Of a stretch of DNA of 64,000 nucleotides, positions 25,431 through 35,300 are shown one piece after another. Each line of letters opens with the position of its first letter. Position 1 is the stretch's first letter. Under the pieces are notes generated by a model. The model made no database searches, was not told where the DNA came from, and saw only the letters and a program-made list of their open reading frames with translations. Origin of the DNA: Trichomonas vaginalis G3 (lineage: Eukaryota > Parabasalia > Trichomonadida > Trichomonadidae); NCBI RefSeq assembly GCF_026262505.1, contig NC_067205.1, positions 3,038,001-3,102,000 on the forward strand. The letters are read 5' to 3'. A program made the translations under genes and the position numbers.

Positions 25431-27100
25431 GCAATTCTATACCATGCGTAAACTGTCATGTAAGGTGGCATGTATTCTTTACTTTGTCCCGTTGTTTGCG
25501 TATATCCTGAAACGAAATGTGTATGGTTTCCTTCTCCCTGCGTGTCATCCCAGTAACAATTTATAGCAAACTTAACGTCGTCTTTAACATCATATCCTTT
25601 ACCTTTTGTCATTCCTGACCAATCCCAATATCTATGCTTATGCCAACCTGCTTGAGATGTGCTTAAATCTATGTAGTGACTATGTGCAGGTAAATTTTCA
25701 CCTGAAATCGTTTTACTTCCACCTGTTTCCTTTGAAGAGTTTGCACAATACAAAAACCTGTCGACTATTTGTTCCCATGCCCCAACACCAAACATTACTT
25801 GAGGACCTCTTGCTTCCATAGATGTATAAATAGAACCTACTGGGTTCATTAAATCAAACATATGAGATATTATAGGATTGTCTCTTTTGAACTTAAAATA
25901 TAGTGCAACTATTTCAGGTTTCTTCTGGTTTGTGTCAGAATATTTTTTATAATATAATCTTATGTTTTCAGGGTAGGTAAAGTCTTGACTATAATATTTA
26001 TTTCTGTCATCTTCATAATAGTATACTATTCTCGTTTTTTCTATTGCATTATATCTTTTATATCTATAAAAATCTAAATATAATGTTAGCTTTTGTTCAT
26101 CTACATGTGGTGTTCTGACGTCATCTCCATAGTCATAATAATATGGTGCTGGAGCTGGGTCAGGCAATGTCATATCTGTCATTTCATAAACTCTTAAATA
26201 TTTCTTTTGTTCGTCTCCATATAAGTTTAAGTAGCAGTTGTTGTCTAATGGAACTTTAACTTGTGTACCATTATTCTTTATATAGCCTACATACATTTCA
26301 TTGTTATTTTTCGGAATGAGTTTATACCGTATACCATTTTTTAAGGAGTGTACAAACTCCCATCTAAAATATTTGTTTTCTTCATTGACAGAAAAGTCAC
26401 CAACAATAGTTTCAATATTTTTCGTTGTTCCTATCAAACTTTGGTATATTTCATTGACATATGTTTTATCTGCTTTCTTTTCAAGGCTAACGTTTAAGTC
26501 TGTTATTTCAGAAGATGTATGTGTATGTCCAACGTCACTTTTCCTGTTTAAGGTTTCTTGTAAGTTTGTAATATTTGCAATGGTATGTGTATGTCCAACG
26601 GCACTTTTACTGTTTAAGGTTTCTTGTAAGTCTGTTATTTCAGATATAGAATGTGTATGAGTCTTTTTAGAATATTCGTTTTCAGCTCTTGTCACTTCAC
26701 TTGACATTTTATTGTCAACATATGTTTTGTCTGCTAGTTCAGGATGAGTATGTTCTTTTGTTGCATAAGCATTGTTAGCTCTTTCTTCTTCTTTTGCTAT
26801 TGCATCGTCTACATATTCTTTGTCAGCTTTGTTGTCAACATCTGTTTTCAAAAGAAGTTCATTTATAGGTTTCTCGTTTAAAGTTCCTTTTGTTGGATTT
26901 ATACAGACAGTATGGTTCTTATTGTCTTGAAACAGAAACTCATCTGTCATTGGGTTTAATGTCAGTTTTAAGTTTCCTTCTTTCAATGACTCAGATATCT
27001 TAGAATAGTTTGAAAAGTTTGTTGTGTTCTTATTTAGAGCTTGCATAATGAGTTGTCGGTTGTGTTGTATTTCTCGCATAGACGCTGTTTCATTTGACAT
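25427..27100 (-). CDS. Phage-type tail-fibre (receptor-binding) protein
   Basis: 557 residues, intact. An N-terminal anchor (~1-100) leads to repeated KADKTYVD and GHTHT(I/S)xxITDLQETLN shaft modules (~100-215). A beta domain follows, then a C-terminal phage tail-fibre tip: NPVGSIYTSM, FGVGAWEQIVDRFLYCANSS, ENLPAHSHYIDL and EYMPPYMTVYAWYRIA. These blocks are standard in tail-fibre and baseplate proteins of caudoviruses. A host-attachment fibre on the capsid is the natural reading. Element 2 has a relative at 50139. Trichomonads feed on bacteria, so acquisition from a phage is plausible. Confidence 0.85.
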   Translation of the reverse strand: MSNETASMREIQHNRQLIMQALNKNTTNFSNYSKISESLKEGNLKLTLNPMTDEFLFQDNKNHTVCINPTKGTLNEKPINELLLKTDVDNKADKEYVDDAIAKEEERANNAYATKEHTHPELADKTYVDNKMSSEVTRAENEYSKKTHTHSISEITDLQETLNSKSAVGHTHTIANITNLQETLNRKSDVGHTHTSSEITDLNVSLEKKADKTYVNEIYQSLIGTTKNIETIVGDFSVNEENKYFRWEFVHSLKNGIRYKLIPKNNNEMYVGYIKNNGTQVKVPLDNNCYLNLYGDEQKKYLRVYEMTDMTLPDPAPAPYYYDYGDDVRTPHVDEQKLTLYLDFYRYKRYNAIEKTRIVYYYEDDRNKYYSQDFTYPENIRLYYKKYSDTNQKKPEIVALYFKFKRDNPIISHMFDLMNPVGSIYTSMEARGPQVMFGVGAWEQIVDRFLYCANSSKETGGSKTISGENLPAHSHYIDLSTSQAGWHKHRYWDWSGMTKGKGYDVKDDVKFAINCYWDDTQGEGNHTHFVSGYTQTTGQSKEYMPPYMTVYAWYRIA

Positions 27101-27118
27101 TTTTATTATAGATAAAAT

Positions 27119-27960
27119 ATGCTTTCAATAGAAAAAGAAAATTCAAGAGTTGCTACAACTAAACCATTAGATGAACTTTTTACTAATGTCGGTCAAAAGT
27201 TTGAGACAGAGACCGTAAAGCATGAAGGCTATCGTTTTGACTACCCATTAAGATGGCTAAGAGACCCATCTGTCACAAAAGCTATTGGCTTTCGTAGAAT
27301 GAAGTTCATTTCAGAAGCCATACATGGTTTCCCATTTACGGTCGGTTTTGAAGTTCGATACTATAACAAAGAAAAACGTATGTTGAGAAATTTGAACAGG
27401 GAAAACTTTACAAGTAGTTTGCTTGTAAACTTAGAAAAACTCTTCAAGCTTTTCAGAAAAAATAAACGATATCTATCTCGAATATGCAAAACAGTATAAC
27501 ATTGACGGGGAGAGTACCATCTCGATATTATTTATGACAGAAAAATGCAACTGTTAAAATCAATAGAATAGAAGACCTTGGAGAGAAAACGTTTATATTT
27601 CTAAAATATAACAACTTGGCATGGTATAGATTTTTGAGGATGTTAAATCAGCCTGCAGCATATCCAGTACACCCAGACTTTTATGAAGTCGAAAACCCTA
27701 ATGGAACATATGAAAATGTTTCGACCAAGATGCTATTATTGTTCATGCTTCATTTTCTGGCGCCCAAAACTCTTTCTTATGCTTGAGCAAATGACTTTTA
27801 CGAAAAACCTACAAAGTTATACGAACCACCAAGTGGAAGTATTTCAGACTTTCAAGTATGGTTTACTACAGATGGAAGAAAAAGAATAATTCCATTATAC
27901 CATGCGTTTTACTTAGAACTTAGTTTCATATACAACTACTATCGAACGGTAAAATATAAT
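27119..27960 (+). pseudogene. Decayed Polinton gene region
   Basis: Plus-strand coding remnants with several breaks. The first 126 residues (MLSIEKENSRVATTKPLDEL, then FDYPLRWLRDPSVTKAIGF) and a later part (KPTKLYEPPSGSISDFQVWF) look like one structural gene that starts 18 bases from the fibre gene in the other direction. No family recognised. Confidence 0.4.
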
Positions 27961-27999
27961 TTTTAATACGGTTGAGGTGTTGGATTTGTTGCCAACTAG

Positions 28000-28600
28000 A
28001 CTGTGGTGCAGGTTCAGCTGTTGTATATAACAGGAGCTTGCTCTTCTGGTTCAGGGTCTTTAGGTATAATACAACAAACTGACCTACTCTTTTACCAATA
28101 TTTTTGACACCGTTCCAAATTCCTCTTCCTACGGTTTTTATTCCATTCCATATACCTCTTCCAACATTTCGAAAGAAGTTCCTATCTTACTGAAGAAACC
28201 CATTTTACTATATGTAAAAATCTAATGTCCGCCTAGCTCTTACGTTTCCTGTTGAGTTCCATAGCATTCTTTAACTGGAGCTCATACATTCTGTTTCTCC
28301 TCTGGTAGAAAACATATTCTGGTCAACTCCTGTGTTCGCGTCATCTGCATAAAGTTGTTTATATCCCACTTCAGGGTTTGTATAAAACTCTTTCCATCTC
28401 ATATTTTGCATACCATGGTGGCAAACCTAACGCAGCGTCATTTGACATGGCAGTTTGCATTTGTACATCTGTGGCACTTGACCATAGTTTGCCATTGCAG
28501 TTGTATTCTAACTTCATTTGGAATATTCTCTGGGTTTGGTTGTCCAGGTTGCTGTGCATTCGCTAAGTTCTGTGCGTCCATTTAATATTAGATAAAAATA
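28000..28600 (-). pseudogene. Decayed minus-strand small genes
   Basis: Two coding-like stretches on the minus strand. One starts MGFFSKIGTSF near 28203 and has repeated GRGIWNG-like coding, resembling the amphipathic virion proteins. The other starts MDAQNLANAQQPGQPNP near 28580 and is Gln/Pro/Asn-rich. Several breaks; identities not recognised. Confidence 0.3.
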
Positions 28601-28740
28601 TCTCTTACGATACATATACTGAACATTTGCAGGCATTGTTCATCTTCATATTCTCTGTACTTTTCTGCCACGTCAAATAAATAAATGACACAATGGAAAA
28701 AACCTAAAACAATAGTCCCATTTCAAACCACATTTACTTA

Positions 28741-29534
28741 CTAATAAAATTTCTTTGTTATGACACTTTCTCCAGTTATAGGACCTCTCTCATATTCTAT
28801 CTTGTCATATATAAACTCATAGTCATGTATGTCCTCTAACCATCTCATAACGGTTTCCAAACCACTTTTATCGGATGTAAAGTAAAAGCATGGATGGTTA
28901 TGTAAAACGTCTAAAGTTTCTAAAGAGTCTCTCAAAGTCCAGTCTACTTGGTATTGAAAATCCCATGTGTTATAGAACGGCGGGTCCACTATAAAGAAAA
29001 CATTTTCCTTGTCTTTATATTTTTCATACAAATCTGTCCAATGACATCTCACAAACTCTATACCCTCAATATATTTTCTATGTCCTCTTTGAAAACATTT
29101 GTATAGTTAAGATATAAAACTTTTGACATAAGTGTTTCAATGTCATGAACTCTTTATAGCACCACTATATAATAGTCTAGCAGATATACTATTCCAGTTA
29201 TATATTCTGCTTTTTTCAAAACCTCTCTCACAATATTTTTTCTTATCTAATGGTATACGTTCCATCTTACCTATAGTATCTTTTCTTTTAACTCACTCAA
29301 TTATTTTTTGTGTCTGGTATATGTTTGAGACGGTCCATATAGTTTGTCGAAGTCATTGCATATAACTTTGAGTCTGGGAATATTGTATGGCACAAATGGG
29401 ATATATAGAAACTTCCACCGAAACAAATCTACAAATGTTAGACCATTCGGTAGTTTCTTAAGTTCTCTCAATATAATATCTTTACATTTACTCTTATTTC
29501 CAAAGAACGGTAACGGTGGTTTTGTAAAATTCAT
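28741..29534 (-). pseudogene. D12-class DNA adenine methyltransferase region, broken
   Basis: Minus-strand coding with about two breaks. The start MNFTKPPLPFFGNKSK carries the FxG-x-K SAM-binding motif of Dam/D12 enzymes, FVDLF follows, and further on VFFIVDPPFYNT contains the DPPY-type catalytic motif with a target-recognition-like stretch after it. Such enzymes make N6-methyladenine. In an element this could protect or mark its own DNA. It lies near the right end. Confidence 0.7.
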
Positions 29535-29755
29535 TTATATATAATAATAAAAATGTTTTTACCCGAAAAGTGACAGAAAAGTGACAAAGCATGAAAACAT
29601 ATATAATTTGTGAAAAGTGAAACATTATATAATGTTTTCGACCCAGAAGAAGGCTTCTTCCCAGAAGCAATGGAGGAAGAAGAAGAGTCCTCCGAATTCA
29701 CACCAGAAGACTAACAATTTTCCGAATAAAAACTTCATTTATACTAAACATCTTC
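29535..29755. other. Right subterminal region of element 1
   Basis: Contains two AAAAGTGACA boxes (29566-29575 and 29577-29586) and the end of a reading frame rich in Glu (EAMEEEEESSEFTPED). These mirror features near the left end. No intact gene. Confidence 0.4.
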
Positions 29756-29795
29756 GGGGCTAGAGGGCACGAAGTGCCTGGAAGCCCCACTACCT
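29756..29795 (-). repeat. Right terminal inverted repeat of element 1
   Basis: Exact reverse complement of 3591-3630, followed by a T tract to 29807. CATTT follows directly and matches the sequence outside the left end. Confidence 0.9.
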
Positions 29796-30092
29796 TTTTT
29801 TTTTTTTCATTTTATGAAATCACAATAATTTATCCTTTAATCAGAGAAAGCTGACTTTCAAGGTTAAATCGCAATTTTTGAAATAACCGGAGAGGTTTTT
29901 GTTTTAGAGTTTTAAGACTTTACTGTAACTATGGGTCCACATTTATATATTATAAAGTTTTAAAATGCGTATAATATTATCGAAAAATTTATCCGGTGTA
30001 AATTTTTGCGTTATAATTTCCTCTCAATTTTGTGATAAAAATTCCATTGAAATTTTTTTTGAGATTTCAAATCAATGAAAAAATCAAACACT

Positions 30093-30099
30093 TCATTTT
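30093..30099 (+). promoter_or_regulatory. Initiator-like TCATTTT
   Basis: TCATTTTTCC lies directly before the ATG at 30105 and matches the trichomonad initiator. It supports that ATG over the in-frame one 30 bases upstream. Confidence 0.55.
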
Positions 30100-30104
30100 T
30101 CCAA

Positions 30105-30680
30105 ATGGGATTGTTCGGATTTAGAGTAAATCCAGATGAGAAGCTTAAGCAGTTCAAGTTTTCTCTAAGAAAGTCAGAACGCGAGATAGAAAGAGAATTC
30201 AATAGAATTTCTAGGCAAGAAAATCAAATTAAAACACAAATGAAGAATGCTGCAAAGAAAGGTCAGACAGAAATTCTTACCATTCTAGCCAAAGATATTG
30301 TGCGCAATAGGATGGCTGCCAGAAAGATGCTGAAATTGAAATCAACACTTGAATCCCTTGGCCTCAGAATCACATTAATCAAGGCACAGAGCGGCTCAAT
30401 GAATGCTCTTAAGATAGCAACACAGGCAATGACACAGCTCAATAGAATGGTAAATCTTCCTCAGATGCAAGCCATTATGCAAAAGTTCATGATGGAAAAT
30501 GAAATGATGGATATGAAAGGAGAGGTAATGGATGGCCTTACAGATGATCTTTGGGATGATGATGGATACATGGAAGAAGAAACAGCAAATCAATACTCTC
30601 AGGTCTTTAAAGAAATGGGCATTCCATTAACACCTCAAATCGAAGCCGCTGTTTCAAAACCAAAAGCTATTGAATCATAA
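30105..30680 (+). CDS. VPS2: ESCRT-III subunit, Vps2/CHMP2-like
   Basis: 191 residues from MGLFGFRVNPDEKLKQF. The basic first helices (LRKSEREIEREFNRI, then QENQIKTQMKNAAKKGQ), the AKDIVRNR motif and the long helical hairpin are those of Snf7-family proteins. The early Gly-Leu-Phe-Gly and the KDIVR-x-R block point to the Vps2/CHMP2 branch. The C-terminal acidic helix (GLTDDLWDDDGYMEEE) fits the autoinhibitory and Vps4-binding end. ESCRT-III filaments cut membrane necks in multivesicular-body formation, cytokinesis and budding. Intact host gene of usual length (about 200). An in-frame ATG ten codons upstream lies before the initiator and is probably not used. Confidence 0.88.
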   Translation: MGLFGFRVNPDEKLKQFKFSLRKSEREIEREFNRISRQENQIKTQMKNAAKKGQTEILTILAKDIVRNRMAARKMLKLKSTLESLGLRITLIKAQSGSMNALKIATQAMTQLNRMVNLPQMQAIMQKFMMENEMMDMKGEVMDGLTDDLWDDDGYMEEETANQYSQVFKEMGIPLTPQIEAAVSKPKAIES

Positions 30681-30718
30681 ATCACATTGATATATTTTAT
30701 GTTTCAGATAATAAAATA

Positions 30719-31768
30719 TTAAGGGTGCACACGAGAGGATCATGTAAACTTCAGAATTTAGAACCTTATTTTTAGGCATTATCTTGGCTACCTATTTAGG
30801 CTCGAAAAGCAAAAAATATCAAAAAATACAACTTGAGTCCATTATGACCCTTTCATGGAGGTAGTTTTTATCCGCTAGTATTTTCCCTTTGAATCTCTTT
30901 ACAATTCGAAATCAAATTCAAAACTCAGTAGAAGAAAGGAAGAATCGACTTACTACGGTTGTAATACGAATAAATACATATATTTAATTATTTTTATTTA
31001 CATAATAATTGTTTGAAGCTCATATTCATCAAATTTTTAAATAAAAACATTAAATGTTGAAAATGATTCATATATTTTAATAGGGTTTTGGCACTTTATT
31101 GAGGAATTACTACATACATTAGTCGAACTGAACTTGATATTTTGAAATTTAAATTATTTATCAAAATTAAAATTTAACTTGAAATTTATAATTATTTAGT
31201 CATATTTTGCATAATTCTAAGTAGATTTTTGTAAAAAATCAAGAAAGAAAAATTTTAACGTGATTTATTTTTTCTTTTTTATAATAATACATATTATTAT
31301 ATAATTAACATATTCATAATGTTTCACCCTTTCAAAAATATAATCCTCCTCCTCTCAAATAAACGTACATACGGGTGGCCTCTTTTTTCAAAAAATTAAA
31401 ATTTGAAATTTTGGGCTCAAATATTAGAGATTTTTTCAACCTTCAACGATATATGTTGTCTATATCAGACCTCCTTTCTTTTTGATACTTAACATTGTTC
31501 CTAAATCTTAGCCGTTAAGGCTGTTCTGAAAATATTTTTTTTTCGAAAAAATTCGAAAAAAATTCTTAAAATTCAAAAGTCCCTTAATTCCTGAGGATTT
31601 TGGAAAAAAGTTTTTACATGAACATGTGTATATTATATGAAGTATATTGATAAGGTAAAAATCAAATTTTATTGCATATTCATCGAGAAAATAAACTAAC
31701 GAATCCCTCAAAATTGAGAGGGTAATCCTCCTCCTCTCAAATAAACGTACATACGGGTGCACCCTTAA
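30719..31768. mobile_element. Non-autonomous DNA element with TTAA ends (about 1.04 kb)
   Basis: TTAA sits at both edges (30719-30722 and 31765-31768). Just inside, GGGTGCAC at the left is mirrored by GTGCACCC at the right. TTAA flanks and a G/C start are the marks of piggyBac-like insertions, though the short inverted repeat is also compatible with other families. A 36-base block (AATCCTCCTCCTCTCAAATA and on to CGGGTG) next to the right end also occurs internally at about 31342-31377, suggesting an internal or nested end. No transposase frame is visible. Confidence 0.5.
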
Positions 31769-32358
31769 ATATTGTTTTTTTATCTTTTGAAACGGAAATA
31801 TTGAAATGACTTAAGTAAAATAAATATAAATGGATACTTAAAGCATGCAAATATGTTATCATAAGCTTTAAATATTTATTTGATTATTTGAGATATAAAC
31901 TTTTTAACATGATCTGATTTTCTAAATAGTAAAACTGAAGGAACATGAATTTAACATTATCATTTCATTACTTTTCGTAACTTATTGCTTATTGTCGAGA
32001 TATCGTACTACATACTTAGATACAAAGTTGTTCACATTAACCAAAATTTAATTGTTATGTTAAGTACCATTTCGGTATTGATTCATATAAATTTCATATC
32101 AAATGGATAGAATCATCTTATAAAAGATATCAGAAATATCAATAAATTCAGTGCCAAATTACGCCGCTCTTCTCAAACAAGTTTACTAACGATCTTATAA
32201 AGAGCTGAAAAATCGTTGATAATTTTTGAGCTCAATGTAAACATGTAAACTTCACAAATATTCAGATTGATGTAAGCAACAAAAAATCCAGAATTATGTT
32301 TATTATACTATACACAAGCACCAACCATTAATTCATTGAAAATAACCGCTTATTATCA
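31769..32358. other. AT-rich intergenic region upstream of the Glu-rich gene
   Basis: About 590 bases, AT-rich. TCATTGAAAATAACCGC at 32334-32350 supplies an initiator match some 25 bases before the ATG at 32359. Nothing else recognised. Confidence 0.4.
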
Positions 32359-35300
32359 ATGCATCGGAAGCCACCTGTCTTGAACGAGTACCTCGATATA
32401 TTAGAGAAGCACCGTTCATACAAGCTTCACATCCACGCATTGAAGAATGCTCAACCACTAATTGATACAACTCCTGCTGAGCCATGTCCAAGAATGAAAT
32501 ATTATGAAGACAGAAGGATCAAGGAACGTGCTGAGAAAAAGAGAACTGACGAAGAAAACATGAAATATATCAGGGATATTGAATCTCGAAAAACTGCTCG
32601 TGGAATCAAAGATAATTGGTTGGATGACTTAAATAAAGAAGACAAAAACACTACAACGGAAGAGCAACAGGAAATGCTAAGAACTTTGCCAACTGCATCT
32701 TCGACTCAAGTTGTTTTTGGTCAAAATCAAGATGACGAAGAAACAATCAACCAAATGAGGATGGATAATGGAATGACAGTCATAGACTGCGTCCAAAAGA
32801 AACCTCGAAAAGGCACAATCCCTGTTTGTAAGCCTCAAATTGATCCTGTGAAAAATCGTATTAAACATATCGATCACAGCAATAAACCGAAAGAGCCAGA
32901 TAATCAACTTCGCAATAGTGTTCGCCGCAAAGTTTTAACAAATTCTGACCAAGATACGAACTCGAATGAAATTATTCAAGAACCACAGCCTCCACAGGAG
33001 CAAAAACAAAGCCCACAACACCGTCATCGCGCTAGAAGACATACTCGAAATCAGACTCCTCCTCAAAACAACGAAGAATCCGCTTCAGAAGTATTTGCTG
33101 AACAACCAAAGAGACAAAATCCAAGATTCAGAAGTATTAACTTAGTTATTGATCCATCATCAATTACAGAGCTGAATATTGAAGCTTCTCCATCATCAGA
33201 ACCTACAACTCCTCCATCAGCAAATCCACGCAACAAAAACCTCAAGGAAAGTGCATCTGATAAATCAGAAAGCCAAGAAAATGCTACAGACAAGGTAAAA
33301 GAAGAGCCCAAAGAAGATCTTTCCCTTGCCAAAATTATTAATGATAAATTTGAACAAAAACCAAAAGAAAAACACGAAAAAGAAGAAGAAAATCAACCAA
33401 AAGAGGAAGAGAAGCATGAAAAAGAAGAGCAAATGCATGAAGTCAAAGAGCCAGAGCCTAAAAAGGAAACTCCACCGACTTCACCACGCAAACTCGATTT
33501 CTCAGGTACATTCGAAGGATTCAGCGAACCTCCAACACCACGAAAGGACGAAACATCAGGAATACAGATCTTTGACACTCTGAATGAGAGTTTAGAAGAC
33601 AAAATCATTGTTCCATCGCTTACTGAAGAGAACCAAAGCGAAAGGAAGGAAAGAGAATTCACTGTTCCTCAACAACAACAACAAGAAACTCAACCCCCAG
33701 CTCCTGACTTTGAAGATCCAGACTTCTTGGATCCAACTGAGTCAAAGAAATCAATGTACTTCAAATCATTGAACAACTTAGTCATTCCTTCGAATCTCGC
33801 TCCGAATGAACAAAAAGAAGAAGAAGAAAAGAAAGAAGAAGAAAAGAAAGAAGAAGAAAAGAAAGAAGAAGAAAAGAAAGAAGAAGAAAAGAAGGAAGAA
33901 GAAAAGAAAGAAGAAGAAAAGAAAGAAGAAGAAAAGAAAGAAGAAGAAAAGAAAGAAGAAGAAAAGAAAGAAGAAGAAAAACCACAGCATGGATTATCTC
34001 TTACAGATGAAATTAATGAAACTCTTGAACGAAATGAAGAAGTAACTCCATCAGCAGAAAAGAAAGTTGAGGAAGAAAAACCACACGAAAAAGAAGAAGA
34101 GAAACAACAAGAAGATTTATCTCTTACTAAAGAAGTAAATGAAGCTCTTGAACAAAATAATGATGACAAGAAAGTGGAAGAAGAGAAACAACCAGAAGAA
34201 TCATCATTAACGAAAGAAGTAAATGAAGAGGAAGAGCAAAAAGAAGTTTGCCCGCCTGACTTTGAGGATCCAGATTTCTTAGATCCAACAGAATCTAAGA
34301 AATCAATGTATTTCAAGTCAGTGAACAACTTAGTAATCCCATCAAACCTCGCTACAAATGAACACAATGAGGAAGAGGAGAAAGCAGAAGAAAGAGATTT
34401 TGTTGCTCCTCAAACCGAACAAAAGAAAGAAGAAACTCCTTCAGAGGAAAAGCCACAGGATTTATCTCTCACTAAAGAAGTCAATGAAGCACTTATCAAT
34501 GCAGGAGAAGAGAAGAAAGATGAACTAGAAAAAACAATTAAAGCAGAAAAGAAGGAAGAAGATGATTTCGAATCAGATGAAGAAAAGAAAGAAGAAAGTT
34601 TATCTCTTACAAAAGAAGTCAAAGAAGAGAATAAGGATGATGATTTCGAATCAGATGAAGAAAAGAAAGAAGAAAGTTTATCTCTTACAAAAGAAGTCAA
34701 AGAAGAGAATAAGGATGATGATTTCGAATCAGATGAGAAGCCACAAGAAAATAAAGAAGATGAGAAGCCACATCAGTTATCACTTGAAAACGAAATCAAA
34801 GAAACACTTGAAAAGAAGGAAGAAGATGACTTTGAATCAGAACCCGAAGAAAAGAAACAAATAGAAGAAGAAAAAGTTATTGCTGCTCCACAAACAGAAG
34901 AAAAGAAAGGAAATGATTTTGAACAAGAGGAGAAAGAAGAAAAGAAACAAGAACTTTCTATTGCAAACGAAGTCAAAGATACTCTTAAAGAATATGATTT
35001 CGAATCTTCTCCGGAAGGAGAGAAACAAAAAGAAGAAGAAAAGAAAGAAGAACCGGATTTCGAAGAAGACGCATTTGAAATTCCTTCTAAACATGAAGAA
35101 GATAACAAACCAGAACTATCTCTGACTAATGAGTTCAAAGAAGCTCTCGATGAAAAGAAAGAAGAGGAGAAACAAAAGGAAGATGACTTCGAATCAGCTC
35201 CAGAAGATGAAAAACCAAAAGAAGAAGAAAAGAAAGAAATTGAAGATGATTTCGAACCAGAAGAAAAGAAACCAGAATCTCTTTCTCTATCACGAGAAGT

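Larger units (their letters stand above)
3558..29807. mobile_element. Polinton/Maverick element 1 (about 26.2 kb), broken
   Basis: A virus-like self-synthesising DNA element. The ends are 40-bp perfect inverted repeats at 3591-3630 and 29756-29795, each preceded outward by an A/T tract. CATTT occurs just outside both ends (3553-3557 and 29808-29812), a likely imperfect target duplication. Inside are the family's hallmark parts: B-type DNA polymerase, retroviral-type integrase, A32-like packaging ATPase, SF3 helicase, major and minor capsid candidates, and accessory genes including a phage-type fibre and an adenine methyltransferase. The ends look whole. The interior has roughly fifteen to twenty breaks, clustered in the capsid block and at 27-29.5 kb, so it is a fossil of moderate age or an imperfectly sequenced younger copy. 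Confidence 0.9.

Noticed and set aside
31508-31762. 84-residue minus-strand frame at the right end of the TTAA element
   Set aside because: AT-rich, no domain, and it spans the repeated terminal block; not a plausible gene.
33690-34367. Long Ser/Phe-rich minus-strand frames opposite the Glu-rich gene
   Set aside because: They are the antisense of GAA/GAG/AAG repeats and have no start context or domain.
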